Shown here in pieces: positions 45,701 to 57,603 of a DNA stretch of 64,000 bases. The DNA is from Leptasterias polaris (Eukaryota > Echinodermata > Asteroidea > Forcipulatida > Asteriidae), in NCBI GenBank assembly GCA_037783415.1, contig JAZGTN010000026.1, positions 2,687,001-2,751,000 on the forward strand. The letters run 5' to 3'. Numbering within the stretch: the first letter of the stretch is position 1; each line of letters opens with the position of its first letter. The translations under genes were made by a program, and so were the position numbers. Below the pieces are notes generated by a model. The model was not told the DNA's origin. It was given only the letters and a program-made list of their open reading frames with translations, and did not search any database.

Positions 45701-45779
45701 CAGGTAGAGATAGTTTGACTAAAATTTATCTGGGAACAGACATGTTTTAAAAATGGCTACCGCTTCCCAGAATGTAAGT

Positions 45780-46762
45780 TAAACATGCAAAGTCATATTC
45801 GTGAGGTATCTCGCAATGCATATTACCATCTGCATAATATCAGTAAGATCAAAAAATACTTAAATTATCCTGTCACTGAGCAGGTTATCACAATGCTAGT
45901 CATGTCTAAGATTGATTATTGCAATGCCTTGTTTGCAGGTTTACCCCAGTCCACACTGGCACCATTACGAGTACAAAATTGTGCTGCCAGGATTCTCACA
46001 GGAACCAGAAAATTTGAGCATATAACCCCTGTACTTATGAAGCTCCATTGGCTTCCGGTGAATTATAGAATCATGTATAAAATTTGTCTGTTAGTTCATA
46101 AATGTTTAAATGGTCCAGCCCCTGTTTATCTCAGTGAATTACTGCATACTACTGGTTCCAGTTCATGTAGAAACACACGATTGTCATGTGATAAAACCAG
46201 ACTACAGCACTGTAACACCAGATTATGCACATTTGGGGATAGAGCTTTTTCTGCCATTGCCCCTAAATTATGGAACCAGCTGAACTTGTGCCTAAGGGAA
46301 ACAGAGAGTATTGATGTTTTTAAATCCGGGCTGAAAACTTATTTCTTCCGAAAGGCATTTTTATGATTGTATAGACCCATGTTTTTGTTATTCTTGTGGT
46401 TTTTATTATCCCTAAAGGTCTCTTTTTGCACTTATTTTCCATTCTTTAATTTTTTTTTTTCTGGAGTTAAGTTTTGGTGTATGTCTCTTTTTTACAAATT
46501 TTATTGTGGTCACAGCTGGTCTGTTTTTACATTTACTTACCTTTGCATTTTAAAATATTGCATATTTCTATAATTGCTTGTAATTTTTTGCTTGTAATTT
46601 TTGCTGATTTTAAACTTATTTTTATACCTTCTTGTTAATTCTGTTAATGGCTTTGTGTTTATCTATAGGGTTTTTGTTTTTAAATGTTACTCTGTAAGCG
46701 CCATGGAGCATTGTTTTCGATGGATTTGGCGCTATATAAATTTTTACTATTATTATTATTTT
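45780..46762 (+). pseudogene. 5'-truncated LINE in the last intron, reverse transcriptase C-terminus
   Basis: 193 open residues: K-I-D-Y-C-N-A-L-F-A-G-L-P, L-R-V-Q-N-C-A-A-R-I, L-H-W-L-P-V-N and F-S-A-I-A-P-K-L-W-N. This is the C-terminal part of a CR1/L2-like reverse transcriptase. The 3' tail ends GGCGCTATATAAATTTT and a TATTATT run. The intact frame suggests recent insertion. Confidence 0.87.
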
Positions 46763-46779
46763 ACTATTATTAATGTATC

Positions 46780-47030
46780 GTATACTTGGGTGTGATCCCT
46801 GGCTACACAGTCATTAAAAGTTGAATGGCTTCTGACTGGCACCCCTGAACAAAGGTATTGACAAAATAGGGAGACCGCCAACATAAGGCTATTATTAAGC
46901 TCAGTTGATAGAGCGCCGGTATGTTAATACCAATTCAATGTTTCAAATTCTGCTCTAGGAATTTTTTCTTTCTTCTTCCCCAAATTATTAAAAATTACCC
47001 AGTCAGTTTTCCTCGTAGTTTATAAATTGA
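46780..47030 (+). mobile_element. tRNA-SINE family A copy
   Basis: Body GTGATCCCTGGCTACACAG and GGCTTCTGACTGGCACCCCT, then a damaged head (AGCTCAGTTGATAGAGCGC) and tail with CCCAGTCAGTTTTCC. It follows the LINE directly. Confidence 0.72.
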
Positions 47031-47759
47031 TATTAAAAATGCATGTCGTTAGACATGTTTCGTACAGGGCATTGCCAGGGTTAACTCCCAACTCCAACAT
47101 TCAATGTAAACTTATGGGTTTTTTGTTTTCTTACAGACATTGAACACAGCGATTGGATGAATGACCAATGGCGATGACTATTTCGATGGAAGCGTAAGAT
47201 TCAATACAAAGTTTATCTAGAAGTAATATAATGTAATGTTTAATTCATCAGTGTTGATGTTCTTTTTATCAAATGGTAGAGCAGCGTCCCAGCTTCTAAT
47301 ATTGGGGAAATCACAAGCCAGGAAGGCATCATGTGCACAAACTGCACATGGCGACAGCTTTATATAAAGTACCGTCAGGTAGGAAAGTTGAATAAGGAAC
47401 TCCCAGTGCATGGTAGCCTCAATGTCAGCCGGCTGGAGATGGGGGAAAAGCTGTAATTCCTTCTGTAGAGTGGGCTTGGCAGCCTTAGTGTAGTGTGCAA
47501 GCTTGTATGTTGGTGTAACCACAAGCTAGGCATGCATCAAATATACAATACTGTCTGTTCAGACAGCTTAATAAGGAACTCCCACCCAGTGGACAGTATA
47601 GAAAGTAGCCTTGACACAAGCCGGGGAGGGAACTCTTTAATTCCTTCAGCAAACCTCGGCTGGGCAGCCATAGACAAGGCTAACTAAACAGCATTGGTTT
47701 GTAAGTTTGCTATGGGATTGGTTACAATAACTGACGTTATATTCACGTACTTACAAGAA

Positions 47760-47787
47760 GGGGGGGGGGGGGGGGGGGGGCGGGGGC
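47760..47787 (+). repeat. Poly-G run
   Basis: Twenty-one G in a row, one C, then five G. It is the longest homopolymer in the window, able to form G-quadruplex structures. Confidence 0.95.
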
Positions 47788-50700
47788 TTGCAATATATTT
47801 TTTCATTGAAATGAACTGTGTAAACATATATTTAGGGAGTAGAGTTTAAAATTGACATAGTTAATAGTAATCAGCTTCTATAGGGCCTACAGATAAACTG
47901 TTGCAGATATATATAATGTTGAATAAGTAAATGAAAAGTATTTATATTTAAAAAAAAAATTAATGAAATTGGGATTATTTTTCTTGGTTCTTTGCACCCT
48001 AATTAGTTTATTAGAATGTAAGATTGCGTAGTTTGTAATGCACCTAATGTTTTTTCGTAGCACTTTGAGTGTATTTGACATTAAATTATTTATTGAATCC
48101 TTTTCATGCTCCGATTTGTTTCATTTATTTTTGTTTGCTAATTTAACAAAATGCACATTTGCCTTTTAAAATGAAATGGAAGAAAGCCCCAGAGTTACCA
48201 GCTTCAACCACTGGATTACTGCATTTGAGATCACGATTATATGAAATCAGCCCCTTTATTAATATTTCATTTTTACCTTGGGAAAAATTTGACTTCCCTC
48301 AATACGGAAATTCAAGCCCCTGTTACTTATTACTTTAAAAGAAACGTGATGTATTTTGTAAATTATTTTCTGCTACATGTAGCACGTTACAAAAAAACAT
48401 AACCAGTAGCCCTCTGAACTAATAACATCACTTTTGTTTTGCTAAAAACTAACCACCACTCATGCCCCACAAGAAGTATAGTCTGTACGCATGAGTAAAC
48501 ATGAACGTACATAAGCGAGATTTTACACGTCCGAGATCTGGCTACCAAATTTTAGCATTATGAAGGGGTCACCCTGTTTCAGCCCCAACAGCCCTCACCT
48601 AAAAGTGTTAGTACTGTTTACAAGAAAGAAACCTGGCAAGCATTTTATATTTTTATCAGCGTTTCTGTACAATTTTATTTCATTTTTTTCTTATAGATAA
48701 TAATTAGAGTCTAACAATCACATTATATATAACACTATGTCTTCTAACACGCATTGAGGGAAAAACAATCCACTGAGTAAAAAATAGTTCTGCTCCCCCA
48801 CAAAGTTTTTTCTTCTTACAAACTTAATCAAATGAAGGATGAACGACTGTTTCATTCACAAGAAGGGGGTGTTACATGAGGTAAACGGCAGTGAAATTAT
48901 TGTATACCCAAACTTAAAATCTGTTGTTACTTGAAGTGCGACAAGAAGTCGACTGAGAGTTTTTTATTTATTATTGTTTTAGTTGGGGGGGGGGTCTGAT
49001 AGATGCAGCAATTGTATACTGACAAAAAGAACTTTAGCAGTGCATATTACAGACAGTTAAACTCAAAATTCAACCACTCCCGTGTCTTTTGAAAATGACG
49101 TCTCTCTCAGCATAGAGACAAGCTATTTAACTTCTTTGTGGAATTTGAGGTTAACAGATATAATTGTTTCCCTCAAAAAAACATAAACACACACGCACTC
49201 TCAGACTTGACTTACACAAAAGAAAAATCATTCTGGTATAAGCATTGACATCTACACAAAAAAAGTCTGTAAATATTTACATTAATATATTAATAACAAA
49301 AGGGTTTTGGTGTTTTTTTTCGTCAAAAGTAATCAGAGAACTGGGAGTGCACAGAGGGGCCATTTTCATTTGCTCCACACAATTAATGAGAGACTAATTT
49401 CTTTGGGCAATGAAGGAGGGGTGACCAGCTAAGCATCTACTATCCAGTTTGTATGAATCATTGGCAGGAGACAAGGGGCAATTTTTGCTTGTGCGCAGCA
49501 TGCTTACCAGATTTGAAGATGTTTATTAACTGGTGCATATAAATATAAAGTATACCCAGTCTTCTCATTACTTTTTTTTCCAATTTTATTTTTTTAAGAA
49601 TTCAACAATTATTTCCATTTTTATAATAGGACAGAGCTGACAGCAAAGGGATGTTTAAATTGACACAGAGTTTTGTAGAAAAAGAAATGTTGAACAAATT
49701 TTAGGCATGTAACCAGTTTACAGTCACTACAGTGTATGATATTTTGGTCGTGAGTGCTTCAAAAATTGTGCCTAGATAAAATGAATTCTGAAACTGCTTG
49801 GGCCGAATTTCAGAAAGAATTGTTTATTTATTTTTGTTGGGGGGGGAGGAGAGAATCTACAAGTCCTTTGCAACACCGAGAAATTTACCATGAAATAGTC
49901 ATGAAAAGCCATGATAAACTCACCATCACAACATATAGAAAAACTCATTCAGGTAGTTCCGAATATCTAGGTTTTACAAACATTGAAATGCTTTTGATCT
50001 GAGAATCAAAATGAAACCTTTGCTATTTATTGTGAAAATAAAAAAAAACATATTTTGTTTGTTTGTCAGATAAAAGAAACCCATACATTAACACAGTTCA
50101 ATGACCTGGAAGAGCTTTAACTATATATATATTATTCTGTTTATAATCTGGCAGAATCACCACCAGATTTACTCCATTGTCAGTCTTCTGGCCTTTGTTT
50201 AAGTCCAAGTTGAAAATATCTATGAATTACTTCGAAGCATACAAAAACGTTACGTACGTACAATGTCTAAAGAGTCGCAATACGTTTCACATTCATAAGG
50301 TCAATTACGATTTTAACAGCCATGCAGAAACATATCTCACATGGATACCAAAAACAAAGTGGTAGATTTTGTAATCAAATGTCGACGTCTTTTTGTTTTC
50401 ATTGTATGACTGTCTTAACATTACAAAAATTGTAGGTGATTTGTCGCTGTCAAATTCCTCATAAGCGAATTGAACAACGGCCTCCACCCAAGAAGATTTC
50501 TGCCCAAAAGGTGAGTGAGACTGAATTGTGCAATGATGTCTTACATTTAGCCTATTTGAAAACCCTCCTAAAAGGCTGTCTGAATAGCACATTAGGATCA
50601 GTGAATCAAGCACAATGGCAAGCCCTACCCCATTTAGATACATCACCTCTACTCCTAGATGTAGAGAAGCCATTTAAGGTTAAAACTTCCCAGGCTGGCG

Positions 50701-51296
50701 ATCAACAAAACCCACTTAACACAACCTCTAAATCACACCATCAGCCATCTTACCTTTTCAATATACCAAGGCTCAGACAAATTAAGTCTGGCACGTTTGG
50801 CATACTAATTCCTGACCTGTTATCAGGGAATATGACTTAAACTCAAAGTTGCTTATGCAGATGAATAAAGCGGCTCTTGGCTGAATCGACACAATAAAGA
50901 ATAGGAGTTTTGGGCATTCTAGCCACAGCCACTGCCCAAACCATTATTTTGGACATGGACTTACATAACTACTATTGATGTGGGTAAGAAATAAATGGAG
51001 AGGAAATAAACCTTCTGCCAACAGCAGTAAGTAATGGTGCGCATTAAACCTACAAAACACTAATACCCCATAAGTTTGGAGAGGCTAAACAAAAAGTAAC
51101 AAGTGGTAAAAGTTAACCCGTTTTGGCAGAGTCAAGAATCAAAGCATTACTTTGTAATTTTCTCAAAACAAACTCCAATTTCCGCAACGTAAGTATAGAT
51201 TTGTTTTTATGGGAGCAGTGATATCATTTTCCTGCCTTACAAACACTTGCAGCCAAAATGGGTTGCAAGAGCGTTTCTAGATTCTGTTTTTCCCCA

Positions 51297-51455
51297 CATT
51301 ACTGGTTCCTGCTTTGCAGTACCAGTCTCCTGCTTTGCAGTACCAGTCTCCTGCTTTGCAGTACCAGTCTCCTGCTTTGCAGTACCAGTCTCCTGCTTTG
51401 CAGTACCAGTCTCCTGCTTTGCAGTACCAGTCTCCTGCTTTGCAGTACCAGTCTC
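51297..51455. repeat. 21-bp minisatellite
   Basis: Seven to eight copies of CTTTGCAGTACCAGTCTCCTG, nearly identical. The unit is a multiple of three, so it gives C-F-A-V-P-V-S repeats on plus and D-W-Y-C-K-A-G on minus. It lies downstream of the kinase stop codon, so is probably UTR or intergenic. Confidence 0.92.
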
Positions 51456-51892
51456 CTTCCAGCATAACCAAGAACAGATACCAAAAGGGCCATATTACAG
51501 TATTAACACCAGTGTAGCCAAACTTGACACAGACGTTCCTCTATTAACTCTTGGCCATAACGTAACCATACAACCAACTGCTTGTTGTCGTTGGTTTAAC
51601 GGCTACACAAACAAAGCGGTGGGTTGCCTTAGCACATAGAGTCCCGACTACTCATCAATACAAACCAAGGGTAGAACAAAACATAACCATGTTAGCTTGT
51701 GGGGATACATCATATTCAGATTTTGTTTACAGGTAAACAAGTTCTCCTGAAGGAGCTTATGAACACAGCTGCTGCAAAGTCTCATTTTGATTGACCAAAT
51801 TACATTCCAACCATGCTTTTTTATTAAAGCCCCAAGCATATCCGCTCCCAGTAAAATCCACAAATTAAGTCACCTTGTTTAGAGCTAGGTCG

Positions 51893-52012
51893 TATCTGAA
51901 TTGGCAGCTACGACTGTTGCTAAAGGGTGTTGTTAAGAATGTCCTTTATGTCAATGCATGAGGGCATGGCGGTCCAGCAGTACTGGTAGCTGCAGCCGCC
52001 AACAGACCCCTT
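51893..52012. mobile_element. MITE copy related to 13,035
   Basis: ATTGGCAGCTACGACTGTTG at the left and AGCTGCAGCCGCCAAC at the right, with the internal CAATGCATGAGG. Confidence 0.6.
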
Positions 52013-53358
52013 CCATTGGCCGCCATCACTGAGGTCAAGCAATGAAAACGTGCACGTGTGTACCCTCTGCGCACACCACTCAGCCAATGATAGGTCTTCA
52101 TTGAGGGCAGTGTTTGGGGCTTTTTGACGTCACATGCAAGGGGTCTTTTTCGAACATGGCCCTATTGTGGTTTTGAAAATGATGCATGACTTGCAAGATG
52201 GCCTGCTCTTCCACTTCCCAATCTTGTATCTCACAGTAACGTAAAACAAACCAAGTAACGACTATGGACCTAATACTAAGCACTTCATAGACCAGCTGCA
52301 GGTTAAGGCCTACACATCAGATCCAACAATCCAAGTTGTTCCATGCAACTTTCATTTTATCATTACTTATTCAGAGTGGAAACATTCTAACCTCTGAAAA
52401 AAAAATTCTGATGCATCTGGTCCAAACTCTTCCCTATGAACTATCCATCGCATTTTCCACTCCCAATTTTACCAAAAATGTATCTTAGCAAATGGCACAG
52501 TTTTGCTAATCATAGATTGTTTTCTTCTTTTCAGATTGCGTAATTCTCGACCTAAACACGAAAATACGATCATGAGTTTAATGGCCAAACTGAATGTTGT
52601 TCCCAATGAATTCGGCAGAAAAATACACTTACTTGCCAAGTGGGCGTCAAATTTTCTTGTTTTCTCAAACAATTTTTAACAAAGTTTGGGAATAACCTAC
52701 TAAATGTAGGAGTGGCACCTTGTTAACATCTTAAACACTGAGCAACAAATTACAGAAGATAACAGTTCATCATATTATGACACCAGACCAGAATAAAGTT
52801 TAGAAAACAAAAGAGGAGCGTAGGTATAGCAGCATGTCCCAGTTTACAATAAAACCACTCCAGACTGATATACATGTATTTATCTTTTTGTATGTATAGA
52901 TATATCCATACTCTCTTGAGGAATAGTGCATGCTTGATTTCTGTTGACTATGCCCGCATTCTAAAATCAAATTCCGTCAACAGAATTTACAACTTTAAGT
53001 CGATCTGTTGTCTTTTTTTTTCTCTCCAAAAAATGTTACTTTCAAGCTAATCGTTGCGTTCTGCCTGAGGAAGCGACTCATCTGAAGTCATCCTTTAATG
53101 CTTGTCACACATGGATACCTCGCTGATAAACTTTTCCAGTTGCCATTCAGTGGTTACCAGCTGGTTTGTTTGCTTTTCCTTCGCAGTCGTCCAATGTCAA
53201 GGCGTTGTTGTTGTTTGTTTTTTTTATAGAAAAATCATCTCAAGCAAATCACTGACGGTGAATTTTTCCTCGCATGATCGTTTTGTTATTGGCATGTCCT
53301 ATTGCATTACCCTTTCCTAGTTCTCATTTACACTTATAACAGAGCACCATCATGGCTG

Positions 53359-53597
53359 TCATTTCCGAAGGTACCGAGACGAGGCTGTCCGGGGGACCCC
53401 GTCTTCCCTGGAGAGCTCGTTGGGTTTGGATCCCATCCCACTATTAATACCGCCGTTGATTGCAGAATACGGAGTTGTGAGGCGTCGTACAGGCTCTGGT
53501 CCGGACATCACTTGTGGTGCCATGCCACGGTGGAGGCGTCGGCTAACTGAGCGCTGGGCGTCTGCTCGAGATGTTGGACGGGGTGATGTAGGATTGG
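53359..53597 (-). CDS. CSNK1D: Casein kinase 1 delta/epsilon, last coding exon
   Basis: Acceptor CTTTCCTTTGCAG, entering in phase 1 to complete an Ala codon, stop TGA at 53,359-53,361. The tail has T-S-P-R-P and R-R-L-H-R-G, as in vertebrate CK1 delta (T-S-P-R-P, M-R-L-H-R-G). The exon junction (just before A-N-x-T-S-P-R-P) falls at the same residue as in the vertebrate gene. This region is the Ser-rich regulatory tail whose autophosphorylation inhibits the kinase in known members. Confidence 0.9.
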
Positions 53598-53689
53598 CTG
53601 CAAAGGAAAGCAAAGATCAATTATCTTATATCCAATCTCTCAAAACACAAGTACTTCTAAGCTCTGAAACAACAAGAACTTCAGAGCTG

Positions 53690-53940
53690 GGCCAATTTCA
53701 TAACTCTGCTTACCGCCGAATTCTGCACTTGCGATCACCATTCTTCACAACAGGGCAAGCACCAAATATCTGTGCTAGCTGTATATGCGAAAAATGCCAA
53801 GCAATGTGGACTACGCATATGCGCAAGCAAAAATTCCCTGCTAACCTGTGAAATACACTTAATGTAAGCACAAAATTACCTGCTTCTGTAACCGCCGACT
53901 CTTTGGCTTACGGTAAGCAGAGCCATTAAATTGGGCCCAG
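53690..53940. mobile_element. MITE, GGGCCCAATTTCAT family
   Basis: GGGCCAATTTCATAACTCTG at the left and AGCCATTAAATTGGGCCC at the right mirror each other. Confidence 0.6.
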
Positions 53941-54299
53941 CTTAATGCAGAAATTTACTAAGCAATAACACATTAGTAGCCAAAATGCCATCTGGTAATG
54001 TTTGGACTCAACTGCAATCATTTTACTTAACAACTGTATGAAACTGTGCCCTGACAGTTATAGCTGTCTGCAAGAATCCACTGTCAATATCATACTGGCC
54101 GACAGTAGAATCCAAAGTTTAGTGTCGTGACAAAACATTAAGTCTGCATGCAAAATGGCAAGTAAATACAAGAGAAATCTGGGCGAACGTTGTGCAGTTA
54201 GTATTGTATTCAACCATTCAAGAGCTAGTCTTGAACAGTGTAAGTCTGAAAAGTACATGGCAGGCATGAAATTTCATCTTTGAAAAAAGCCAAATTCAT

Positions 54300-54425
54300 T
54301 TTGCTAGGGGCACTTCCATTGGAAAATCTTAAAGTCTATGGGAAACTTTTACAGGGTCCCAAGGCCAAGATCAGTGGCAACAAAGGTCACGGCCTTTGTG
54401 GCCTCCATGATTCCAGGCCTGACAT
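54300..54425. repeat. Dispersed repeat pair with 56,865-56,978
   Basis: CTTCCATTGGAAAATCT, GTGGGAAACTTTT-like text and CCAGGCCTGA occur in both, about 2.6 kb apart in the same kinase intron. Confidence 0.6.
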
Positions 54426-55232
54426 GGAGCAAATGACGGAGAAAACTGAAGGGTTATTTGAACAGCTTTCACATGTAAACGTCAGACTAGGTGCATGTGT
54501 ATAAGTCCTTAGAAAACTGGTATTGTGTACGGTCAACCAGCCTGGCTGGAACTAAAAGTATTTAACATTCATTATTACTTTGGTGTGATTTGATCTCCAA
54601 ATAGGAAATGGAATCGCTGTATAGCAAGGGGTATACAAGGCAACTTGTTAGGTAAGCAAGCTAACATCTGCTAGATAACAAACAAACAATCTCAATCAAT
54701 GAAATCAACATTGTAAATGTTAGGAAATAAATTAAATCAAATTAACATTAGGGAAAAGGCAGTCAGTAGCAGGGCAAGTGCGTAGGATACCAGTCACTAA
54801 CATTGCACATGTTTGTACATTGTGTATTGGTCAGTACACTATTTCCACAAAGCAAAATCTGTTGGTAGTTAACGAATTAGTTATTACTGGTAAGGATGAA
54901 TAACGACTAAAACCCGATCCCAACAACAAATAAACACATCCAAACAAATGATAAAAACTAACATTTCAAAGACTAACTTTACATCAAACTTACCAGAGGA
55001 TTATGCCTGTCTAGATCAAGACAATCTTTTTCTACTAAGATCTGCACTATATGTAAATCAATGTCCATACAAACACAACACCAAGACACAAGTTGCTAAG
55101 CTCCACACATCACGGTTTTATTTGCTATTTAAAAAGACTTCACAAAAAATATCAGCCCCTTGAAGGCAAAGACGCCAAGTTCACCCCCTCCCTCTGGATA
55201 GATACCCTCAGCCTAATCCTTCAGCCATAGTA

Positions 55233-55350
55233 AGGACATATCCACATTGGCGGCTTCAGCTACAGCTACGGCTGTTGCTAAGGGTGTTGCTAAGGACGTC
55301 CTATACTCCAATGCATGATGATGCGGCTATCTAGCCAGAGCCGTAGCAGT
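55233..55350. mobile_element. MITE copy related to 13,035
   Basis: CACATTGGCGGCTTCAGCTA at the left and CCGTAGCAGTAGCCACCAAT at the right are inverted copies. The internal GGACGTCCTATACTCC also occurs in related form at 13,110. Confidence 0.68.
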
Positions 55351-56186
55351 AGCCACCAATTCAGATTCAGACATGTCCTAAATCTACACTTCTACCTTAA
55401 AAACTCAAAACGACTTTTGCATCCTGGTATACCTATTTCTGATCAACGACTGCCTAATTCATTTGCAGATTCTATCAACACTATTCACACTTAGTCTGTT
55501 ATTCCTCATTTGCAGAGACACCATGTCATAAATCTCTTACAGTATGAGCTGTGGTGGTTCTGTGAAGACCCAGTGTTATCCCTCTATCTACATGAAGGAA
55601 ATGACACCCTACATGTAGCTCTGGGTCAGTAATACAAAAACATTAAACCAATAAACATTGATCACTAAAACCCGTCTTCCCTTAGATTACAGCGTCTTTT
55701 TCTGGTCAGTTGTTAAATCAGTTTTCAGTCGCGACTTATGAGTGACTACATCATGTACGTACACTGAACTCAAACTCAAAAAGGTTTGACACTTTCAAAC
55801 ATTTCACTCAACCAGCATGTACACATAGGTTGAAAAAATTAAAACATCCCATTAATATTTAGTTTCTTTCTAATAATTTATTACAATAGAATGCCTCACT
55901 TAAAACAATGTACACATTTGATAAGAACGCCTCGCTCTCAGCTCTCTCATTTATTTAGTTTGTAAATTTAAGTTGTAGTCTAAAGATTTTCGTTCTTTGA
56001 GCACCTCGTGGTGGAACTGTGCACATTATAACTCAACATTCTTACTCATTATTATTTTACCGCCACTCACTCTGTTTCTATCCATCTTCAACATGTAATT
56101 TCTTTTTACATGTTCAGTCATTTCCCACAATTTTTTCCCCGCAAACCGTTATGACTGAAAGTTTCAATTTGAGCCATCACTAACAC

Positions 56187-56372
56187 AGGGCCCAATTTCA
56201 TAGAGCTGCTTAAGCAGAAAATATTGCTTAATAATTTTTTCTTAGCAGAAATGAGCAGGATACCAGTCATTAATGGTACACTTGACAGTGTAGTTTGGCT
56301 GGTAACCTTATCCTGGTAAGCATCATTTTGTTGTGCTACACCACTTAAGCAGCTCTATGAAATTTGGCCCAG
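56187..56372. mobile_element. MITE, GGGCCCAATTTCAT family, good copy
   Basis: GGGCCCAATTTCATAGAGCT to AGCTCTATGAAATTTGGCCC, with GCTTAAGCAG next to both ends. The clearest member of the family in the window. Confidence 0.78.
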
Positions 56373-56570
56373 GTCCGTACTCAGTGTAAGAAATTCCACA
56401 TTCAGTCACTTCTCTTCTCATCAATGACATGCTAAGCCCTGGGCTCTCTCTACCAACAGAACATACATGAGGAAATCCCCTAGTGGCCAAAAGGTGGCCA
56501 ACTAGTGGCCAACTACCATTAAGTCCCCAATATAAAATTCATTTTTTTCTCAACTAACCCTGTCCTCTCT

Positions 56571-56746
56571 CTACCTAGGTAAATGCGTCCTATGCTTGTG
56601 GTCGCTTGAGTGTTTCTTTTTTAGTTGACCTCCCGATCGTTTACTAGTGCAAGCGAGCTCGGGCTGCTCGGTCAAGCTGCCAGACGGCTGGTCCCTGAAA
56701 TTGATGGCTGATTTCCTGGCAGTTCCAACAGCATGGGCGCTGCTGA
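56571..56746 (-). CDS. CSNK1D: Candidate alternative terminal exon of CK1 delta/epsilon
   Basis: Acceptor CAACTCCTTCATTGTAG, compatible with the phase 1 end of the upstream exon, then 57 open codons and TAG at 56,571-56,573. The tail is basic at its end (K-R-S-G-G-Q-L-K-K-K-H). A donor (CCTAG|GTAGAG) exists, but its phase does not fit the last exon, so a terminal exon is the better reading. Homology to other CK1 tails not recognised. Confidence 0.4.
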
Positions 56747-57269
56747 CTACAATGAAGGAGTTGAGGGTAGGGTTTATAGGATTAAATGTAATGTGGGTTG
56801 GGAGGTATGAAGGCCTGAAAGGTGTTTAGTGTTGTTTACAGGGCAAGGCCATTTGTTTGTGCAAAGGGCCCTTCCATTGGAAAATCTCAGAGTCTGTGGG
56901 AAACTTTTGAAGGGGCACCAAGGACAAGACCAGAGCAACAGAGGCCATGGCCTCCTGTTAATTCCAGGCCTGATGGTACAATGTAGGTGTTAGGTGCTGT
57001 ATGGTGCATGTACTGGGTGCCAAGCTACTTTGGGGAAAGGTACATGTATGCAGCAGGGACATGATATTAGGGTGTAGTGCACAAGGATGGCAGGTAGTGG
57101 GTGTTTGGGAGTACAGCAAGTTTACATACATTGTATGGAGATTAAATCTGCGTCAACAGGGCTTAAAAATTGTTAGAATTTGCATTAGACCACAAGTCAG
57201 ATAGCTCAAGTTTCCACTAGACTGACAAGACTGCAATACTGATATCTAAATCTTTTTGATTATCATCCT

Positions 57270-57357
57270 GCTGGAGCAGGAGCCAAAGCCGGAGCCCAAG
57301 CCGGAGCAGGAGCCAAGGCCGGAGCCCAAGCCAAAGCAGAAGCCCAAGCCAAAGTTT
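57270..57357. repeat. Ala/Gly-type 12-bp minisatellite in kinase intron
   Basis: Repeats of GGAGCCAAAGCC and GGAGCCCAAGCC. If read on plus it gives A-G-A-K and A-G-A-Q units. No splice context supports coding. Confidence 0.75.
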
Positions 57358-57437
57358 TGAAAAGACCCTTGCTTCTTGAACTCAATCATCTCAACTCTCT
57401 AAGGCTGCACGGAATCAGACCCTCAACATGTACTTAC

Positions 57438-57603
57438 CACCTGCTCCAAGACCTTGAGGTGGTCCTTCTGCTGTTTTCATCCTGCTGGTGGCTGCCGTGG
57501 TGGCTACTGCTCTTGTGGTTGAGCTACGAGGGTGATGAAGTACACCTTGTCTGTCCCGGTCATCCCGCCTGTCACGATCCTCATCATGAGATTTGCCTGT
57601 GCT
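57438..57603 (-). CDS. CSNK1D: Casein kinase 1 delta/epsilon, exon after kinase domain
   Basis: Acceptor TTGTTGTTTGAAACAG, phase 0 in, phase 1 out at donor GTAAGT. It encodes H-D-E-D-R-D-R-R-D-D-R-D-R, comparable to E-R-E-R-R-D-R-E-E-R of CK1 delta, then a Thr/Ala-rich stretch. Phases match exons on both sides. Confidence 0.88.

Larger units (their letters stand above)
45704..47136 (+). other. Probable 3' UTR intron
   Basis: Three bases after the stop codon is CAG|GTAGAG, and at 47,136 there is a strong acceptor (T-rich tract, TTACAG). The span holds a truncated LINE and a SINE, which splicing would remove. A donor this close to the stop would not trigger nonsense-mediated decay by the 50-base rule. 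Inference only. Confidence 0.4.
47137..53358. other. Intergenic and probable 3' UTR region between convergent genes
   Basis: I find no coding exon in either direction. The plus-strand gene ends at 45,700 and the minus-strand kinase at 53,359, so both 3' UTRs point inward. Contents seen: poly-G run, MITE copy, 21-bp minisatellite and many TTTATT or AATAAA motifs too common to choose a poly(A) site. Confidence 0.6.

Noticed and set aside
50436..50840. 134-codon plus-strand ORF
   Set aside because: No homology, no splice context, antisense to the presumed kinase 3' UTR.
51247..51639. 130-codon plus-strand ORF with C-F-A-V-P-V-S repeats as a gene
   Set aside because: Repeat-driven, open on both strands, without splice or homology support. 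Reported only as a minisatellite.
53420..53851. 143-codon plus-strand ORF
   Set aside because: Its first half is the antisense of the last kinase exon, and the rest overlaps a MITE.
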